DNA of 45,494 bases, from the IMG/VR virus record IMGVR_UViG_3300035698_025955, positions 1-45,494 of that record. One strand, given 5' to 3'. The notes beneath the pieces were generated by a model. The model made no database searches, had not been told where the DNA came from, and saw nothing but the letters and a program-made list of their open reading frames with translations. Made by a program: the position numbers and the translations under genes. Shown piece by piece: positions 1-8,064 of the stretch (positions are counted from its first letter, which is position 1; the number at the start of each line of letters is the position of its first letter). This DNA comes from a virus.

Positions 1-1
1 C

Positions 2-214
2 AAACATGCTCGCAGGCGATTGAAGCAGAGGTATAAAGTTTGCTATTCGACTGCGTTAAAGCAAGCGCTTGAGAAAAAGATCCTCCGGCACGAATGCAAA
101 CTACTAAGCAGTAATAAGAATTCAAGAGTAAAAATTCACATAATGTATAAGAATGTAAGTTACACATTAATTTTCGATAAGATATTGAAAGAGATAGTTA
201 CATTCTTACCATAG
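2..214 (+). CDS. Uncharacterised small basic protein, cut by the left edge
   Basis: The frame is open from the left edge, so the gene probably starts outside the window. An internal TTG at 20 has no good ribosome binding site and is unlikely to be the real start. The visible part is about 70 residues, rich in Lys and Arg, with a C-terminal stretch predicted as beta strands (IHIMYKNVSYTLIF). I see no family motif. It sits 11 nt before the next gene in the same direction. Confidence 0.5.
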   Translation, partial: KHARRRLKQRYKVCYSTALKQALEKKILRHECKLLSSNKNSRVKIHIMYKNVSYTLIFDKILKEIVTFLP

Positions 215-225
215 AGGAGAAGTAG

Positions 226-768
226 ATGTATAAATTTGTAAAAATTAAGTGTGGAAATATCCAGCACAAATGGATGCTTTACTGCACAGAAGTTAAACAG
301 CTAAATGAACATACAGATAAGTATATGAAAACCGCTGTTCAAGAAGGCGTTACAGACCTGATGAAGTCTCGCGTAGGGCATTACACAACCAACTGGGCGG
401 CTGCAAGTGCTACGCTTGCAGGTATTCAGAATGAATCTGTAATTGCAACTTCAGCAAACTTAGAGTGCGAGATTCAGACTAACAAGACTATGCACTTACT
501 TCAAGTAGGTCACCTCCTTCTTAGAGAAGATGGTACTTATATGTTTATGACTAATGATGCAGTGATAGTGGAGGAAACTACAGTAGCAAAGATGCTATAT
601 CCTTCTTACACATTAGAGGACATAAAAGTAGTTAAGTGGCCTGGAGGAAAGCATTACTATGCTAAGATTGGTAGAATGGATGTAGTCGTGAACGGTAAGC
701 AGAAATGGCATACACATGCTGCAGCTGAGAATGCAGCTAAGAAGTTTTTTAAGAAGGAGTTATCATGA
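226..768 (+). CDS. Uncharacterised phage protein, 180 aa
   Basis: The ATG follows a clear GAGGAGAAG ribosome binding site. The protein is mixed alpha/beta with no signal peptide or membrane segment. The C-terminal third (about residues 130-180) has alternating strands and a basic Lys-rich end, which could bind nucleic acid; this is only a guess from composition. Its stop overlaps the start of the methyltransferase-like gene by 4 nt (ATGA), so the two are probably translationally coupled. I do not recognise the family. Confidence 0.8.
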   Translation: MYKFVKIKCGNIQHKWMLYCTEVKQLNEHTDKYMKTAVQEGVTDLMKSRVGHYTTNWAAASATLAGIQNESVIATSANLECEIQTNKTMHLLQVGHLLLREDGTYMFMTNDAVIVEETTVAKMLYPSYTLEDIKVVKWPGGKHYYAKIGRMDVVVNGKQKWHTHAAAENAAKKFFKKELS

Positions 769-1439
769 AGGTAATTACAGAGCTACATTCGCTAGATGCT
801 GCAATAAAAAGATTCGGAAGTTTAGAGGATATAATTTCAGATCAAAAGAAGCAGGAACATCTTAAAAATCACATTGTAGTAAAGGTACCTGATGGAGAAA
901 GTGGTCCTTGGACTGTAAGAACATTTAAGATAACTGAAAAAGATGCAAATATGTACAATCTTAGAGCGATGATTAATTATCAAGGAAGTGATAGAACAGT
1001 ATTTCCTGATACATATAAGTCCTTATCTTGCAACGGTACTATTATTATGAGTAACACGCCTGCAGAGATTAGAGACCATAGAAATTTTATTGATCGAGCT
1101 GAAGGAGATATTTTGATAACAGGCTTAGGATTAGGAATGTGTATTGAAGCTCTCTTGCTGAAAGACACTGCTAAGTCAATTACAGTAATTGAGAAATCAA
1201 AGGATGTTATAAAGTTAAGTGCTGCAACTTATCTTAAAGATGAAAGAGTTACAATCATTAATGCAGATGCTTTGGATTACAAACCTGCTAAAGGAACCAG
1301 ATTTGATTATGCTTGGCATGATATATGGCCTACAATTTGCGGCGATAACAAAGAATCAATGATGAAGTTGCACAGAAAGTTTGGACAGTTTTGCAGCTGG
1401 CAAGATTCGTGGTGCAAGAAATTAGTTTACGAAAGATAA
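765..1439 (+). CDS. SAM-binding, spermidine-synthase-like methyltransferase-fold protein
   Basis: The middle of the 224-residue protein shows a class I Rossmann methyltransferase signature. Motif I is a glycine loop near residues 115-125 (ILITGLGLG), an acidic residue ends strand 2 (E143 in TVIEKS), and D168 sits in INADALDY where the adenine-contacting Asp is expected. FDYAWHDIW near 180-188 resembles the strand 4 region. The order and spacing match spermidine-synthase-like methyltransferases found in several phage groups. The substrate cannot be read from the sequence. The N-terminal 100 residues are unrecognised. It overlaps the preceding gene by 4 nt. Given the DNA modification genes downstream, a role on nucleic acid is possible but not shown. 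Confidence 0.65.
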   Translation: MKVITELHSLDAAIKRFGSLEDIISDQKKQEHLKNHIVVKVPDGESGPWTVRTFKITEKDANMYNLRAMINYQGSDRTVFPDTYKSLSCNGTIIMSNTPAEIRDHRNFIDRAEGDILITGLGLGMCIEALLLKDTAKSITVIEKSKDVIKLSAATYLKDERVTIINADALDYKPAKGTRFDYAWHDIWPTICGDNKESMMKLHRKFGQFCSWQDSWCKKLVYER

Positions 1440-1455
1440 GGAGGGAGTGGATATA

Positions 1456-1854
1456 ATGAATAAGTGGCGCTGTGATTTAGAACCGTCGAAACAACTATTT
1501 GAAGCAGGGATAATAAAAGATGCTGAGTATTGGTGGATAGATGATAAAGAGTTCCTAATTTCTAGTAATTATGATGTTGCATTAAAAGCTACATTAAATA
1601 CTGGCGGTGATCCCTTATGCCCTGCGCCGATAGCCGAGGAATTATTAGAGTTGATGCCGTGGTTTGTTGGGCACAAATTCATGTCCTTTTTTTATAGAAT
1701 GACATTGCCAATAAATAAAGGCGGAGAGTACTCAATAATATTCGACAATCAAACATTTGACGAAGAACTTAAAAGAGTTAACGATACTAAACTATCCAAC
1801 GCATTAGCAAAGATGCTTCTATGGCTAAAGAAAGAAGGTTACTTAAAGGAGTAG
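1456..1854 (+). CDS. Uncharacterised phage protein, 132 aa
   Basis: I take the ATG at 1456 rather than the in-frame GTG at 1447, because the ribosome binding site (AAGGAGGG, ending near 1445) is too close to the GTG but well spaced for the ATG. The C-terminus (ALAKMLLWLKKEGYL) and a central GGEYSIIF block resemble a small protein family seen in many Firmicutes phages, whose function is unknown to me. No membrane segments or catalytic motifs are visible. Confidence 0.75.
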   Translation: MNKWRCDLEPSKQLFEAGIIKDAEYWWIDDKEFLISSNYDVALKATLNTGGDPLCPAPIAEELLELMPWFVGHKFMSFFYRMTLPINKGGEYSIIFDNQTFDEELKRVNDTKLSNALAKMLLWLKKEGYLKE

Positions 1855-1907
1855 CGATTATGAAACATTCTAAATAAGAAAAGTTTACAAAAGATAAGGA
1901 GGAAGAA

Positions 1908-2087
1908 ATGGTAAAAGCAGAAGTAGTAATTAACAAGACCGTAATCATAACCTTAACGGAGAGGGAAGCAGTATGGCTTAAAGCAGTATGCCAGAATCCA
2001 TTGAATGCTTTCGGTGAAAAGCCTAATGAAGACCTTCTAGAAGCGCAAATGAGGAGATCTATATTTGAGGCATTAAAAATCGATTAA
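1908..2087 (+). CDS. Small uncharacterised protein, 59 aa
   Basis: An ATG follows a strong AAGGAGGAAG site, and the frame runs 59 codons to TAA. The translation begins MVKAEVVINKTVIITL and ends with EALKID, with a Trp/Cys helix in the middle (REAVWLKAVCQNP). The pattern of a short beta hairpin followed by a helix is common in small phage proteins. It lies head to tail with its neighbours, 14 nt before the next start. I assign no function. Confidence 0.65.
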   Translation: MVKAEVVINKTVIITLTEREAVWLKAVCQNPLNAFGEKPNEDLLEAQMRRSIFEALKID

Positions 2088-2101
2088 AAGGAGAAAGAAT
2101 C

Positions 2102-2260
2102 ATGAGGTATACTAAGGCAGTAATAGTATTTGTACTAGTAGGGATGTTATTTGTGTTTGCAGGCACCATAGTAGTTACGCACAAAGCATTATCTGTAGTA
2201 ACAGAGTTAGGATTGAGGAATGTTATAAACAGAATATGGGAAGGACCAGGTAATGAGTAA
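2102..2260 (+). CDS. Small single-pass membrane protein, 52 aa
   Basis: The ATG follows an AAAAGGAG site. Residues about 6-25 form one strong hydrophobic segment (AVIVFVLVGMLFVFAGTIVV) after a short basic N-terminus, so it is either a membrane anchor or an uncleaved signal. The remaining 27 residues form an amphipathic tail. The stop codon region contains the ATG of the next gene (8-nt overlap). Function unknown. Confidence 0.65.
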   Translation: MRYTKAVIVFVLVGMLFVFAGTIVVTHKALSVVTELGLRNVINRIWEGPGNE

Positions 2261-2573
2261 TAATGAGATACCTTGCAGAGCTAGCCAGGTTCAAGAGTAC
2301 CAGTGTCAGGTTAAATGTTTCTATGAACCTTTGGATAAAGATATAGCCTTCGATGCTTGTTTAGCAAGAGAGTTATTCTTTTTGTGGGATAGGGGAGTTG
2401 TTACTTTAGGATGCTGTTGTGGTAAACATGCAGGTGGTATGGAAAAAGTTCTAGATCATTCCTATATACAGGTAGAGGAAGAGTCTGCTGATTTAATGAT
2501 AGAGCTAGGGTATGAAAAAGCAGCTATTGCACCACCGAACATATCAGTGTATAAACCTAAAACAAAACTATAG
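2253..2573 (+). CDS. Cys-rich uncharacterised protein, 106 aa
   Basis: The protein has Cys at residues 8, 18, 22, 36 and a striking CCCGKH cluster at 54-59. That set could coordinate zinc or an iron-sulfur cluster. The middle reads like a helix (ACLARELFFLWDRGVV). I recall similar short phage proteins with a CCCG-H signature but no known role. The gene starts inside the end of the preceding membrane-protein gene and is followed 11 nt later by the deformylase. Confidence 0.7.
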   Translation: MSNNEIPCRASQVQEYQCQVKCFYEPLDKDIAFDACLARELFFLWDRGVVTLGCCCGKHAGGMEKVLDHSYIQVEEESADLMIELGYEKAAIAPPNISVYKPKTKL

Positions 2574-2584
2574 GAGGGATAGAA

Positions 2585-3058
2585 ATGAATGATACAGAAG
2601 ATAAAGTAGAAGAGGAAGAACCTTCAATAACACTTGTAGCTGCGCACAAAGTAATTAGCAGAGATGTTAAAGAGGAAGATATTACTACTGTTATTGAGGT
2701 AGCTCAAAGAATTGGATCTTTGTGCGATGCTGAGATTAGCAAGCTTGAGATTATGGCATTAGCTCATAGTCAGGTTGAGGATAAGGAACCTTTACGATTC
2801 TTTGTAACAGAAGATAGAGAAGTAATTATTAATCCTGTTATAACAAGGCATACTAACTATACTGTTGATAGTAAGGAGGGGTGTGTTACTTTTCCAACTA
2901 GAAGAGGTATCGTTGTTCAACGGTATAATAAAATGGATGTAACCTATTCTATTATACAGGAAGGAAAACTTGTGGAGAAGCAAGAAAAACTAACTAGTAC
3001 AAGATGCAAAGTGTTCCAGCACGAGATTGATCATATGAATGGTATTTATATATTCTAG
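2585..3058 (+). CDS. def: Peptide deformylase
   Basis: Peptide deformylase removes the N-formyl group from new proteins. The two metal-site motifs are intact: EGC at 98-100 (KEGCVTFP) and HExxH at 146-150 (QHEIDHMNG). The first family motif, normally G-x-G-x-A-A-x-Q, is degenerate here (MALAHSQ, with Q63 kept), as often happens in short phage deformylases. Length 157 is near normal, with an acidic N-terminal extension of about 20 residues. The start follows a GGAGGGATAG site. Phage deformylases are known from marine and other large phages and are thought to support host translation during infection. Activity is likely, since the Cys, both His and the Glu are present. Confidence 0.88.
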   Translation: MNDTEDKVEEEEPSITLVAAHKVISRDVKEEDITTVIEVAQRIGSLCDAEISKLEIMALAHSQVEDKEPLRFFVTEDREVIINPVITRHTNYTVDSKEGCVTFPTRRGIVVQRYNKMDVTYSIIQEGKLVEKQEKLTSTRCKVFQHEIDHMNGIYIF

Positions 3059-3067
3059 ATTAAGTTA

Positions 3068-3073
3068 TATAAT
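3068..3073 (+). promoter_or_regulatory. Possible -10 box (TATAAT)
   Basis: A perfect TATAAT lies in the 50-nt gap after the deformylase gene, within the context GTTATATAATATAG that recurs at several other gene junctions of this window. The -35 region at the expected spacing is AT-rich and poor. It would drive the ribbon-helix-helix gene. Confidence 0.35.
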
Positions 3074-3108
3074 ATAGATTAAATAGAGACACAAGGAGTA
3101 TTACTAAG

Positions 3109-3309
3109 ATGGCTAAGGAAATTATTAGTGCTAGTTTACCGGAAGAAAAATTAAGGAAGCTAGACACATTTGCGAAGAACTATAAAAGTAGAAGCGAGGC
3201 TGTTGAAGTTTTGATTGATACTATCGACCAAAAAAAAGAAGATAAAATGGAAAAACAAAGGAAATTATTATTGGATATAGCATATCTGATAGTTGAAGCT
3301 TTATCATAA
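3109..3309 (+). CDS. Ribbon-helix-helix (CopG/MetJ-like) DNA-binding protein
   Basis: This 66-residue protein begins with a strand (EIISASLPEEKLRKLDTFAK) followed by a helix, a turn at YKSRSEAVEVLI and a second helix. That is the ribbon-helix-helix layout, and the SRSEAV turn is typical of the family. The remaining 25 residues form a charged helix. Such proteins bind DNA as dimers and usually regulate transcription. It follows a TATAAT-like box and an AAGGAG site. The target is unknown; it may control the replication genes that follow. Confidence 0.7.
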   Translation: MAKEIISASLPEEKLRKLDTFAKNYKSRSEAVEVLIDTIDQKKEDKMEKQRKLLLDIAYLIVEALS

Positions 3310-3330
3310 TAAATAATAAGGAGAGTTGAG

Positions 3331-3822
3331 ATGGGAATAACAAAAGTACCTTCATGTTTTGGAAATTTTCTAGATGAGATATTTGAAGCATGTAAGTATT
3401 CACACGACGAGACACAAATGTGCGATTCTAGAGATGAGTGTATAGCACAGACTAAAAAGGATTCTACAAAGAAGGTAGTACCTGCAACAACGCCCGAAAA
3501 TACATCTGCTGTTAAAGTAGAGAAGAAGAAGGAGTTAGAAAGTAAAGTCGGTACAGTTGAAGAAACACTTACTGAATTAGGATTTGAAATAGAGAAGAAG
3601 AAAACTTGCTGGAAGCTTACTGAAGAGAATGGATTTGCTGTTTCTATTAATGGCGTTGAGACAGAAAACTTTGTCATTTTACAAACATTTAAAAATGAAG
3701 CTTTAGTTACTGATAAATATATCAAAACTAAGTACGAGTTTAAATTTAAGACTTCTGACCTTACTGAACTTATTGAAGAGATAAATAGACTCTTTTTACT
3801 CTTTCTAGAAACAAAAAAATAG
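3331..3822 (+). CDS. Uncharacterised protein, 163 aa
   Basis: The start follows a TAAGGAGAG site. The N-terminal 40 residues contain four Cys and a few His (DEIFEACKYSHDETQMC), a possible metal site. A Lys/Thr/Glu-rich linker follows (about 47-75), then a compact alpha/beta C-terminal domain (about 76-160). I do not recognise the family. Its TAG stop abuts the polymerase ATG directly, so the polymerase, which has no obvious ribosome binding site, may be translated by coupling to this gene. Confidence 0.7.
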   Translation: MGITKVPSCFGNFLDEIFEACKYSHDETQMCDSRDECIAQTKKDSTKKVVPATTPENTSAVKVEKKKELESKVGTVEETLTELGFEIEKKKTCWKLTEENGFAVSINGVETENFVILQTFKNEALVTDKYIKTKYEFKFKTSDLTELIEEINRLFLLFLETKK

Positions 3823-6800
3823 ATGCATGAGTACCCCTTAGATCTAAAGATATGTTCAGACTGTACCTCTGCAGGGTATTGTATTACGAAAAGTACACAA
3901 TACTCAGGCAACACTAAGCTACTTGTTGTTCTAGATAGCCCAACTACAGAAGAAGCTAAAGGCAGCAGGCGTATCTCTGAAGCTCACGGATTCCTGAAAG
4001 ACTTAATTCTTGGCTTAATTCATAAAGAGGATATAGATCTAGATCCAGAAGATATATCCTTTACTTTTGCTTTGAAGAAAGCATACGGGGAAGGTACTCC
4101 GTCTGCAAAATTATATAAAGACTGTTCCCAGCATATTAAAAACGAGATAGAATTCATTAAACCTAAATGCGTTCTCCTTGTCGGGGCTGCTGCTTTAAAG
4201 GCAGTTCTTGGTAAGACAGGTATTACAAACTTCGAAGGTAAGATTATAAATAGCTTGAAATTTCCAGAGGGTACATTAGTAGAGGAAGATAAGCCTATTT
4301 ATACATCCATCAGACATCCAGTCACAATGATTCGCAATGCAATATCAGGAAACTTATTAGGATACAGAGAAGCTTTAAAGAAAGCTCTTTACTATTCAAC
4401 AACTTGGACACATCAAAACTACGGTGGTGATATAGTAGTTGTTGATACCTGGGATAAATTCTTAGCTTTCGAAAAAGAGATAGTAACTAAGAAATTTGTT
4501 GCTTTCGATATTGAAACGACTGGCTTTAGAATCAAGGGAGAGGATGCAAAAATACTGTGTATGAGTTTTACTTGGCGCAAAGATCAAGCGGTAATACTCC
4601 CTTGGCTCCACAGAGATTTAACTTACCACGATTGCTTTAGAGAGAAGGCTAGCGAATACAAAACTAGATTACAAAAGATATTATTACTTACAACACTATA
4701 CTGGATTATGCAAAATGGAAAATATGACTCCAGTTACTGCAACAGTAACGGGCTAAGAATACCGTACCCGCATTTTGATATTATGCTTGCTCATTATGTT
4801 GCAGTCACAGAGGAATTAAGGACACACGGTTTAAAAGCAATGGCTTGGACCTACACTGAAAGAGGTGGGTATGAAGAATGCTTAGAGCAATATATTAAGA
4901 AGAATACAAAAGAGACTGATAAGGAAAATAAAGAGAAGGTTGTTGACTTACTAGCTAGAAGAGAAGAGAGTTTCTCCTCTGAGGATATAAAAGAGTTAGA
5001 GGAATTACTTGCAGATCAAGGCTTTAAGAATTACGAGGATATTCCTTATTCAATTTTAGCGCCTTATAACGGATTAGATACAATAGTAACATTTGATATT
5101 TATAAAGAGCTATGGAATGCTATAGAAGATCCTGAATATGCTTGCTACACTTGTGGTGATTACTTAAAAAGATTGACCTCTACTTCAAAGGAATGTAAAT
5201 GTATTAGAAAAGGCAATCCTAAGTGGAAGCATATCATGTTCGACTTGTTTATGAGAGGTACTAGAGTTTTAGGGGAGATAGAAGAGAGAGGCGCGCTGAT
5301 AGACTTAGATAGGGTTAGGGCAGCTAAATTGCATTACGAAGAGATAATCAATGGATTAGAAAAGGGCCTTAACAGTTATCCAGAGGTATTGCAGCTGGAA
5401 GACGAGATGTATAATGAAGTAATGTACCTTTATAATAAAGAGAAGTTAATTAAGACAGAAGCATTTGAGAAATTAAAGGTAGCTAAGCTAGCTGTTGAGG
5501 AAGAGTACGTCGATTTAATTAAGACGCAGTCTAAGATAGTATCAAGGCTAAAGAGAATGGCTAAAGCTAAGAAGACTCCAGAGGAAGACAGGCCTTTGAT
5601 AGAAGAGCTTTTGGCAGAAGAGATGTCTGACCTTACGCTTTTAAAAGAAGGCAAGAAGCAGTCAATCAAGAGTCTAGGAAGAGCAACACAGTTTAGAAAA
5701 AAAGTACCAGAAAAAATTCCCTTTAACTTTAACTCATCTACACAGCTAAGATTATTACTATTTCATAAATTAGGATTAAAAGCTTTCAAGACAACCGATA
5801 AAGAAGAATTAAAAACTTTTATAGATAAGGATAAGTTTCCTGTGATATTTAGCAAGCTTTCAACTGACGCAACTGCCTTAGAATATGCGGCAAAGCAACA
5901 CGCCTTACCTAGTCTACTGTCTGAATTCAGGACAAGTAGAAAATTATACACTACCTATCTAGAACCTGCCGAGGGTTGGGTGCAAAGAGATGGAAGAATT
6001 CATGCAGGACATATGATACCCGGAACAGTAACAGCACGTTTATCTTGCAGCGCTCCTAATTTACAAAATATTCCTTCTAAGAATAAGATCATCAAAGGAT
6101 TTTTTATTCCCTCGTTTAAAAATGGATTTATAGTTAATGCGGATTTAAGTCAAGCTGAGTTAAGAGTACTTGCATGTGCTTCAGGAGAAGAAGCTTTAAT
6201 TAAAGCATATTTAGAGGACAGAGATATTCACAGAGAAGTTGCTGCACTTGTATTAGGTAAGAAACCGGAAGATGTAACTGACGCTGAAAGAACTCAGGCC
6301 AAGGGAGTTAATTTTGGATTAATTTACGGTAGAGGTGCTAGATCACTTGCTGAGGAAATGGGTATGACATTAGCTCAAGCAACTGCGTTTATTAGTGCTT
6401 ACTTTAAAAATCTACCTAAAGTAAAGATTTGGATCGATAAACAGCAAGCAGACGTAAAATTAAAAGAAAGATATTATGTTGATAACCTCTTCGGATTTAG
6501 GAGAAGATTATATGATGCAAGACATAGTATTCCAGAATTTGCCGGATCAGCTGCAAGACAGGCAATCAATGCTCCGATTCAGGGAACAAGTGCAATGTTT
6601 ACCTTACATACAATGTGCGAAATACATGATATATTCGCTGCTAGAAAGATGCAATCTAGAGTTATAATGACAGTACATGATTCTGTTGTTGCTGAATCAC
6701 CTGAGGATGAAGTTATTCATACTTCAATGTTAATGAAAGCGTTAATGGAGATTAAATATTTTGATTGGCAAACGATTCCTATGAAGGCAGATTTAAGTAT

Positions 6801-6909
6801 AGGCCTTGATTATGGACATATCGATGATGTATCTTTTGATATCTCTCACCTAAAAGGAGCGACAGTAGATGATCTAACTAGAATGTCTTCTGCTACTCTT
6901 ATCGGCTAA
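3823..6909 (+). CDS. polA: Family A DNA polymerase with N-terminal UDG-like domain and 3'-5' exonuclease
   Basis: This is the replicative polymerase. Residues 1-190 resemble family 4 uracil-DNA glycosylase: C11/C14, the KDC-SQHI block (C101) followed by KPKCVLLVGAAALKAVLG, and SIRHP at 162-166. The usual catalytic GEAPG loop is replaced by LDSPTTEE, and a cysteine expected about 16 residues before C101 is missing. Residues about 205-430 form a DEDD exonuclease (D229 and E231 in AFDIETTG, NGKYD, LDTIVTFD). A Cys insert at 441-460 (CYTC...CKC) may bind zinc. Polymerase motifs are complete: A (D774 in ADLSQAELR), B (K827, F831, Y835, G836) and C (H952-D953). A phenylalanine at 831 matches E. coli F762. 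There is no 5' nuclease domain; that activity is encoded separately at 8052. The start directly follows the previous stop and lacks a clear ribosome binding site. Confidence 0.95.
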   Translation: MHEYPLDLKICSDCTSAGYCITKSTQYSGNTKLLVVLDSPTTEEAKGSRRISEAHGFLKDLILGLIHKEDIDLDPEDISFTFALKKAYGEGTPSAKLYKDCSQHIKNEIEFIKPKCVLLVGAAALKAVLGKTGITNFEGKIINSLKFPEGTLVEEDKPIYTSIRHPVTMIRNAISGNLLGYREALKKALYYSTTWTHQNYGGDIVVVDTWDKFLAFEKEIVTKKFVAFDIETTGFRIKGEDAKILCMSFTWRKDQAVILPWLHRDLTYHDCFREKASEYKTRLQKILLLTTLYWIMQNGKYDSSYCNSNGLRIPYPHFDIMLAHYVAVTEELRTHGLKAMAWTYTERGGYEECLEQYIKKNTKETDKENKEKVVDLLARREESFSSEDIKELEELLADQGFKNYEDIPYSILAPYNGLDTIVTFDIYKELWNAIEDPEYACYTCGDYLKRLTSTSKECKCIRKGNPKWKHIMFDLFMRGTRVLGEIEERGALIDLDRVRAAKLHYEEIINGLEKGLNSYPEVLQLEDEMYNEVMYLYNKEKLIKTEAFEKLKVAKLAVEEEYVDLIKTQSKIVSRLKRMAKAKKTPEEDRPLIEELLAEEMSDLTLLKEGKKQSIKSLGRATQFRKKVPEKIPFNFNSSTQLRLLLFHKLGLKAFKTTDKEELKTFIDKDKFPVIFSKLSTDATALEYAAKQHALPSLLSEFRTSRKLYTTYLEPAEGWVQRDGRIHAGHMIPGTVTARLSCSAPNLQNIPSKNKIIKGFFIPSFKNGFIVNADLSQAELRVLACASGEEALIKAYLEDRDIHREVAALVLGKKPEDVTDAERTQAKGVNFGLIYGRGARSLAEEMGMTLAQATAFISAYFKNLPKVKIWIDKQQADVKLKERYYVDNLFGFRRRLYDARHSIPEFAGSAARQAINAPIQGTSAMFTLHTMCEIHDIFAARKMQSRVIMTVHDSVVAESPEDEVIHTSMLMKALMEIKYFDWQTIPMKADLSIGLDYGHIDDVSFDISHLKGATVDDLTRMSSATLIG

Positions 6910-7021
6910 GATGATAAAATTACATTCCTGAGGTGTTGATACTACTAAGATAGAATGCAAAGCTTTAAAAAGAATTGTTTTTCCTGACGATCATCAAGAC
7001 TTCATAAAAAAGTAATTGTAA

Positions 7022-7027
7022 TATAAT
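7022..7027 (+). promoter_or_regulatory. Possible -10 box upstream of the RNA candidate
   Basis: A perfect TATAAT sits 2 nt before the closing stem of the structured region. The expected start of transcription would fall inside the 5' arm of that stem. The -35 hexamer is weak (ACTTCA-like at 17-nt spacing). Confidence 0.4.
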
Positions 7028-7029
7028 AC

Positions 7030-7157
7030 ATAACGTGAATGGTATAGGAACCTGAGCTAGTCATTAGTACGTAGATTTGCGGAGTAATTAATACCTATAG
7101 GACTATTGTTACACTGGTAAAAATCGAGACGCTTGCAGACTTACTGCTTTACGTTAT
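7030..7157 (+). ncRNA. Candidate structured RNA 1 (after polA)
   Basis: A 10-bp long-range stem closes the region: ATAACGTGAA at 7030-7039 pairs with TTTACGTTAT at 7148-7157 with one G-U. Inside are TTAC/GTAA and GCAG/CTGC hairpins, a TAGTC/GACTA helix, and an element (GGTATAGG) that can pair either as GGTAT/ATACC or TATAGG/CCTATA; some of these pairs interleave. It matches no family I can name. It could be a free-standing RNA or a leader for the gene at 7184. Confidence 0.35.
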
Positions 7158-7183
7158 AGAAAAAATTTAAGGAGATAGAAAGA

Positions 7184-7771
7184 ATGAGAGAACTAAATTA
7201 TGATGGTACACAGTTAAAATCAAACATAGCTTTTGATTTGTTAGAGGAGAAGGAGATACGAAAGATTAATGTTATTACAGGCAGAGGATTATGTGATGTT
7301 AGCTTAGAACATATGGTTGATTTAGAAGATGTAGTCGCTAATGAGCCTATCTTTTCAGATGATATGTATCATATAATCATAGAAGTATTAAATGACAGAG
7401 ACTTAGAGAAACTAGTTTACATGCAGAGATATATTATTAGACTAATTTCTGATGTAATTGCTAATATGTGCATAGGGTTAGAAGATATGGAAGTCCGAGG
7501 AGATGATATAATGATAGGTAAAGGAAAACTATCTGTATCAATTGCAACTTGCTCTATAACATCTGGGTTAATTCACATTGGGTTAAACGCACACGCAACA
7601 AAATGTCCTGAAGGTGTAGTTATGGCTACTCTTTATGAACTATTCGATAGTAAGCACGACGCAGATTTTGCAAAAACCTTAGGTATTTTTGATTTCGCCT
7701 TAACTACTAAACTTAAATCAGAGTTTCAAGATATCTTAGTAGCAACTAGTAAAGTTAAAGGGCTAGCTTAG
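7184..7771 (+). CDS. DUF366-like protein
   Basis: The 195-residue protein has a YDGTQL block near the N-terminus, HMVDLEDV near residue 45, and GKLSVSIATCSITSGLIHIGLN around 110-135. These match my memory of the DUF366 family, known mainly from archaea and some bacteria and of unknown function. The start follows a TAAGGAG site after the structured intergenic region. Its placement between the polymerase and the 5' exonuclease suggests a link to DNA metabolism, but that is inference from position. No membrane segments. Confidence 0.6.
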   Translation: MRELNYDGTQLKSNIAFDLLEEKEIRKINVITGRGLCDVSLEHMVDLEDVVANEPIFSDDMYHIIIEVLNDRDLEKLVYMQRYIIRLISDVIANMCIGLEDMEVRGDDIMIGKGKLSVSIATCSITSGLIHIGLNAHATKCPEGVVMATLYELFDSKHDADFAKTLGIFDFALTTKLKSEFQDILVATSKVKGLA

Positions 7772-7773
7772 AT

Positions 7774-8064
7774 ATGCAGTTTACGCTTATCTATGACCCA
7801 CGGAGGGAGAATGATAAGCTTATCGCCGACTTCGTGCAAGGTATGATCAGGGAGCCTATCTTTAAAAAGGTAAGTATCTTAGACGAAGTTGGCAAGAAAC
7901 TATTCGCTAGAGTTAGGCAAGATATAATGCCTATTCTTATATTTGAAAAAAATAGTTCTCCTATTGGATATGATGCAGAGGTGTATACAATACTCTCTGT
8001 AGCAATTACAGCTAGAGTACTTGACCAGATTGAGAAGGAGTATCCTTTACTATGCAAACAATAA
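7774..8064 (+). CDS. Uncharacterised protein, 96 aa
   Basis: The gene starts 2 nt after the DUF366-like gene and overlaps the exonuclease by 13 nt, so it belongs to the same transcript. The predicted pattern is strand-helix-strand-strand-helix (FTLIYDP at the start, DIMPILIFEKN in the middle), which is reminiscent of a thioredoxin-like or other small alpha/beta fold, but there is no CxxC. I assign no function. Confidence 0.65.
   Translation: MQFTLIYDPRRENDKLIADFVQGMIREPIFKKVSILDEVGKKLFARVRQDIMPILIFEKNSSPIGYDAEVYTILSVAITARVLDQIEKEYPLLCKQ

Larger units (their letters stand above)
6910..7183 (+). other. 274-nt intergenic region with promoter and structured RNA candidate
   Basis: No credible reading frame is present. 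The region holds a TATAAT at 7022-7027, a candidate structured RNA at about 7030-7157, and an AAGGAG ribosome binding site just before the ATG at 7184. The first 110 nt after the polymerase stop show no clear terminator. Confidence 0.6.

Noticed and set aside
1447-1455. GTG at 1447 as the start of the 132-aa protein
   Set aside because: It lies only 1-2 nt after the AAGGAGGG site; the ATG at 1456 has normal spacing.
3180-3914. A 244-codon minus-strand reading frame
   Set aside because: It lies opposite three well-supported plus-strand genes, with Ser/Phe/Leu-rich composition typical of an antisense shadow, and no ribosome binding site.
7030-7157. A tRNA gene
   Set aside because: No TTC-type T-loop, no acceptor/anticodon arrangement and no CCA context.
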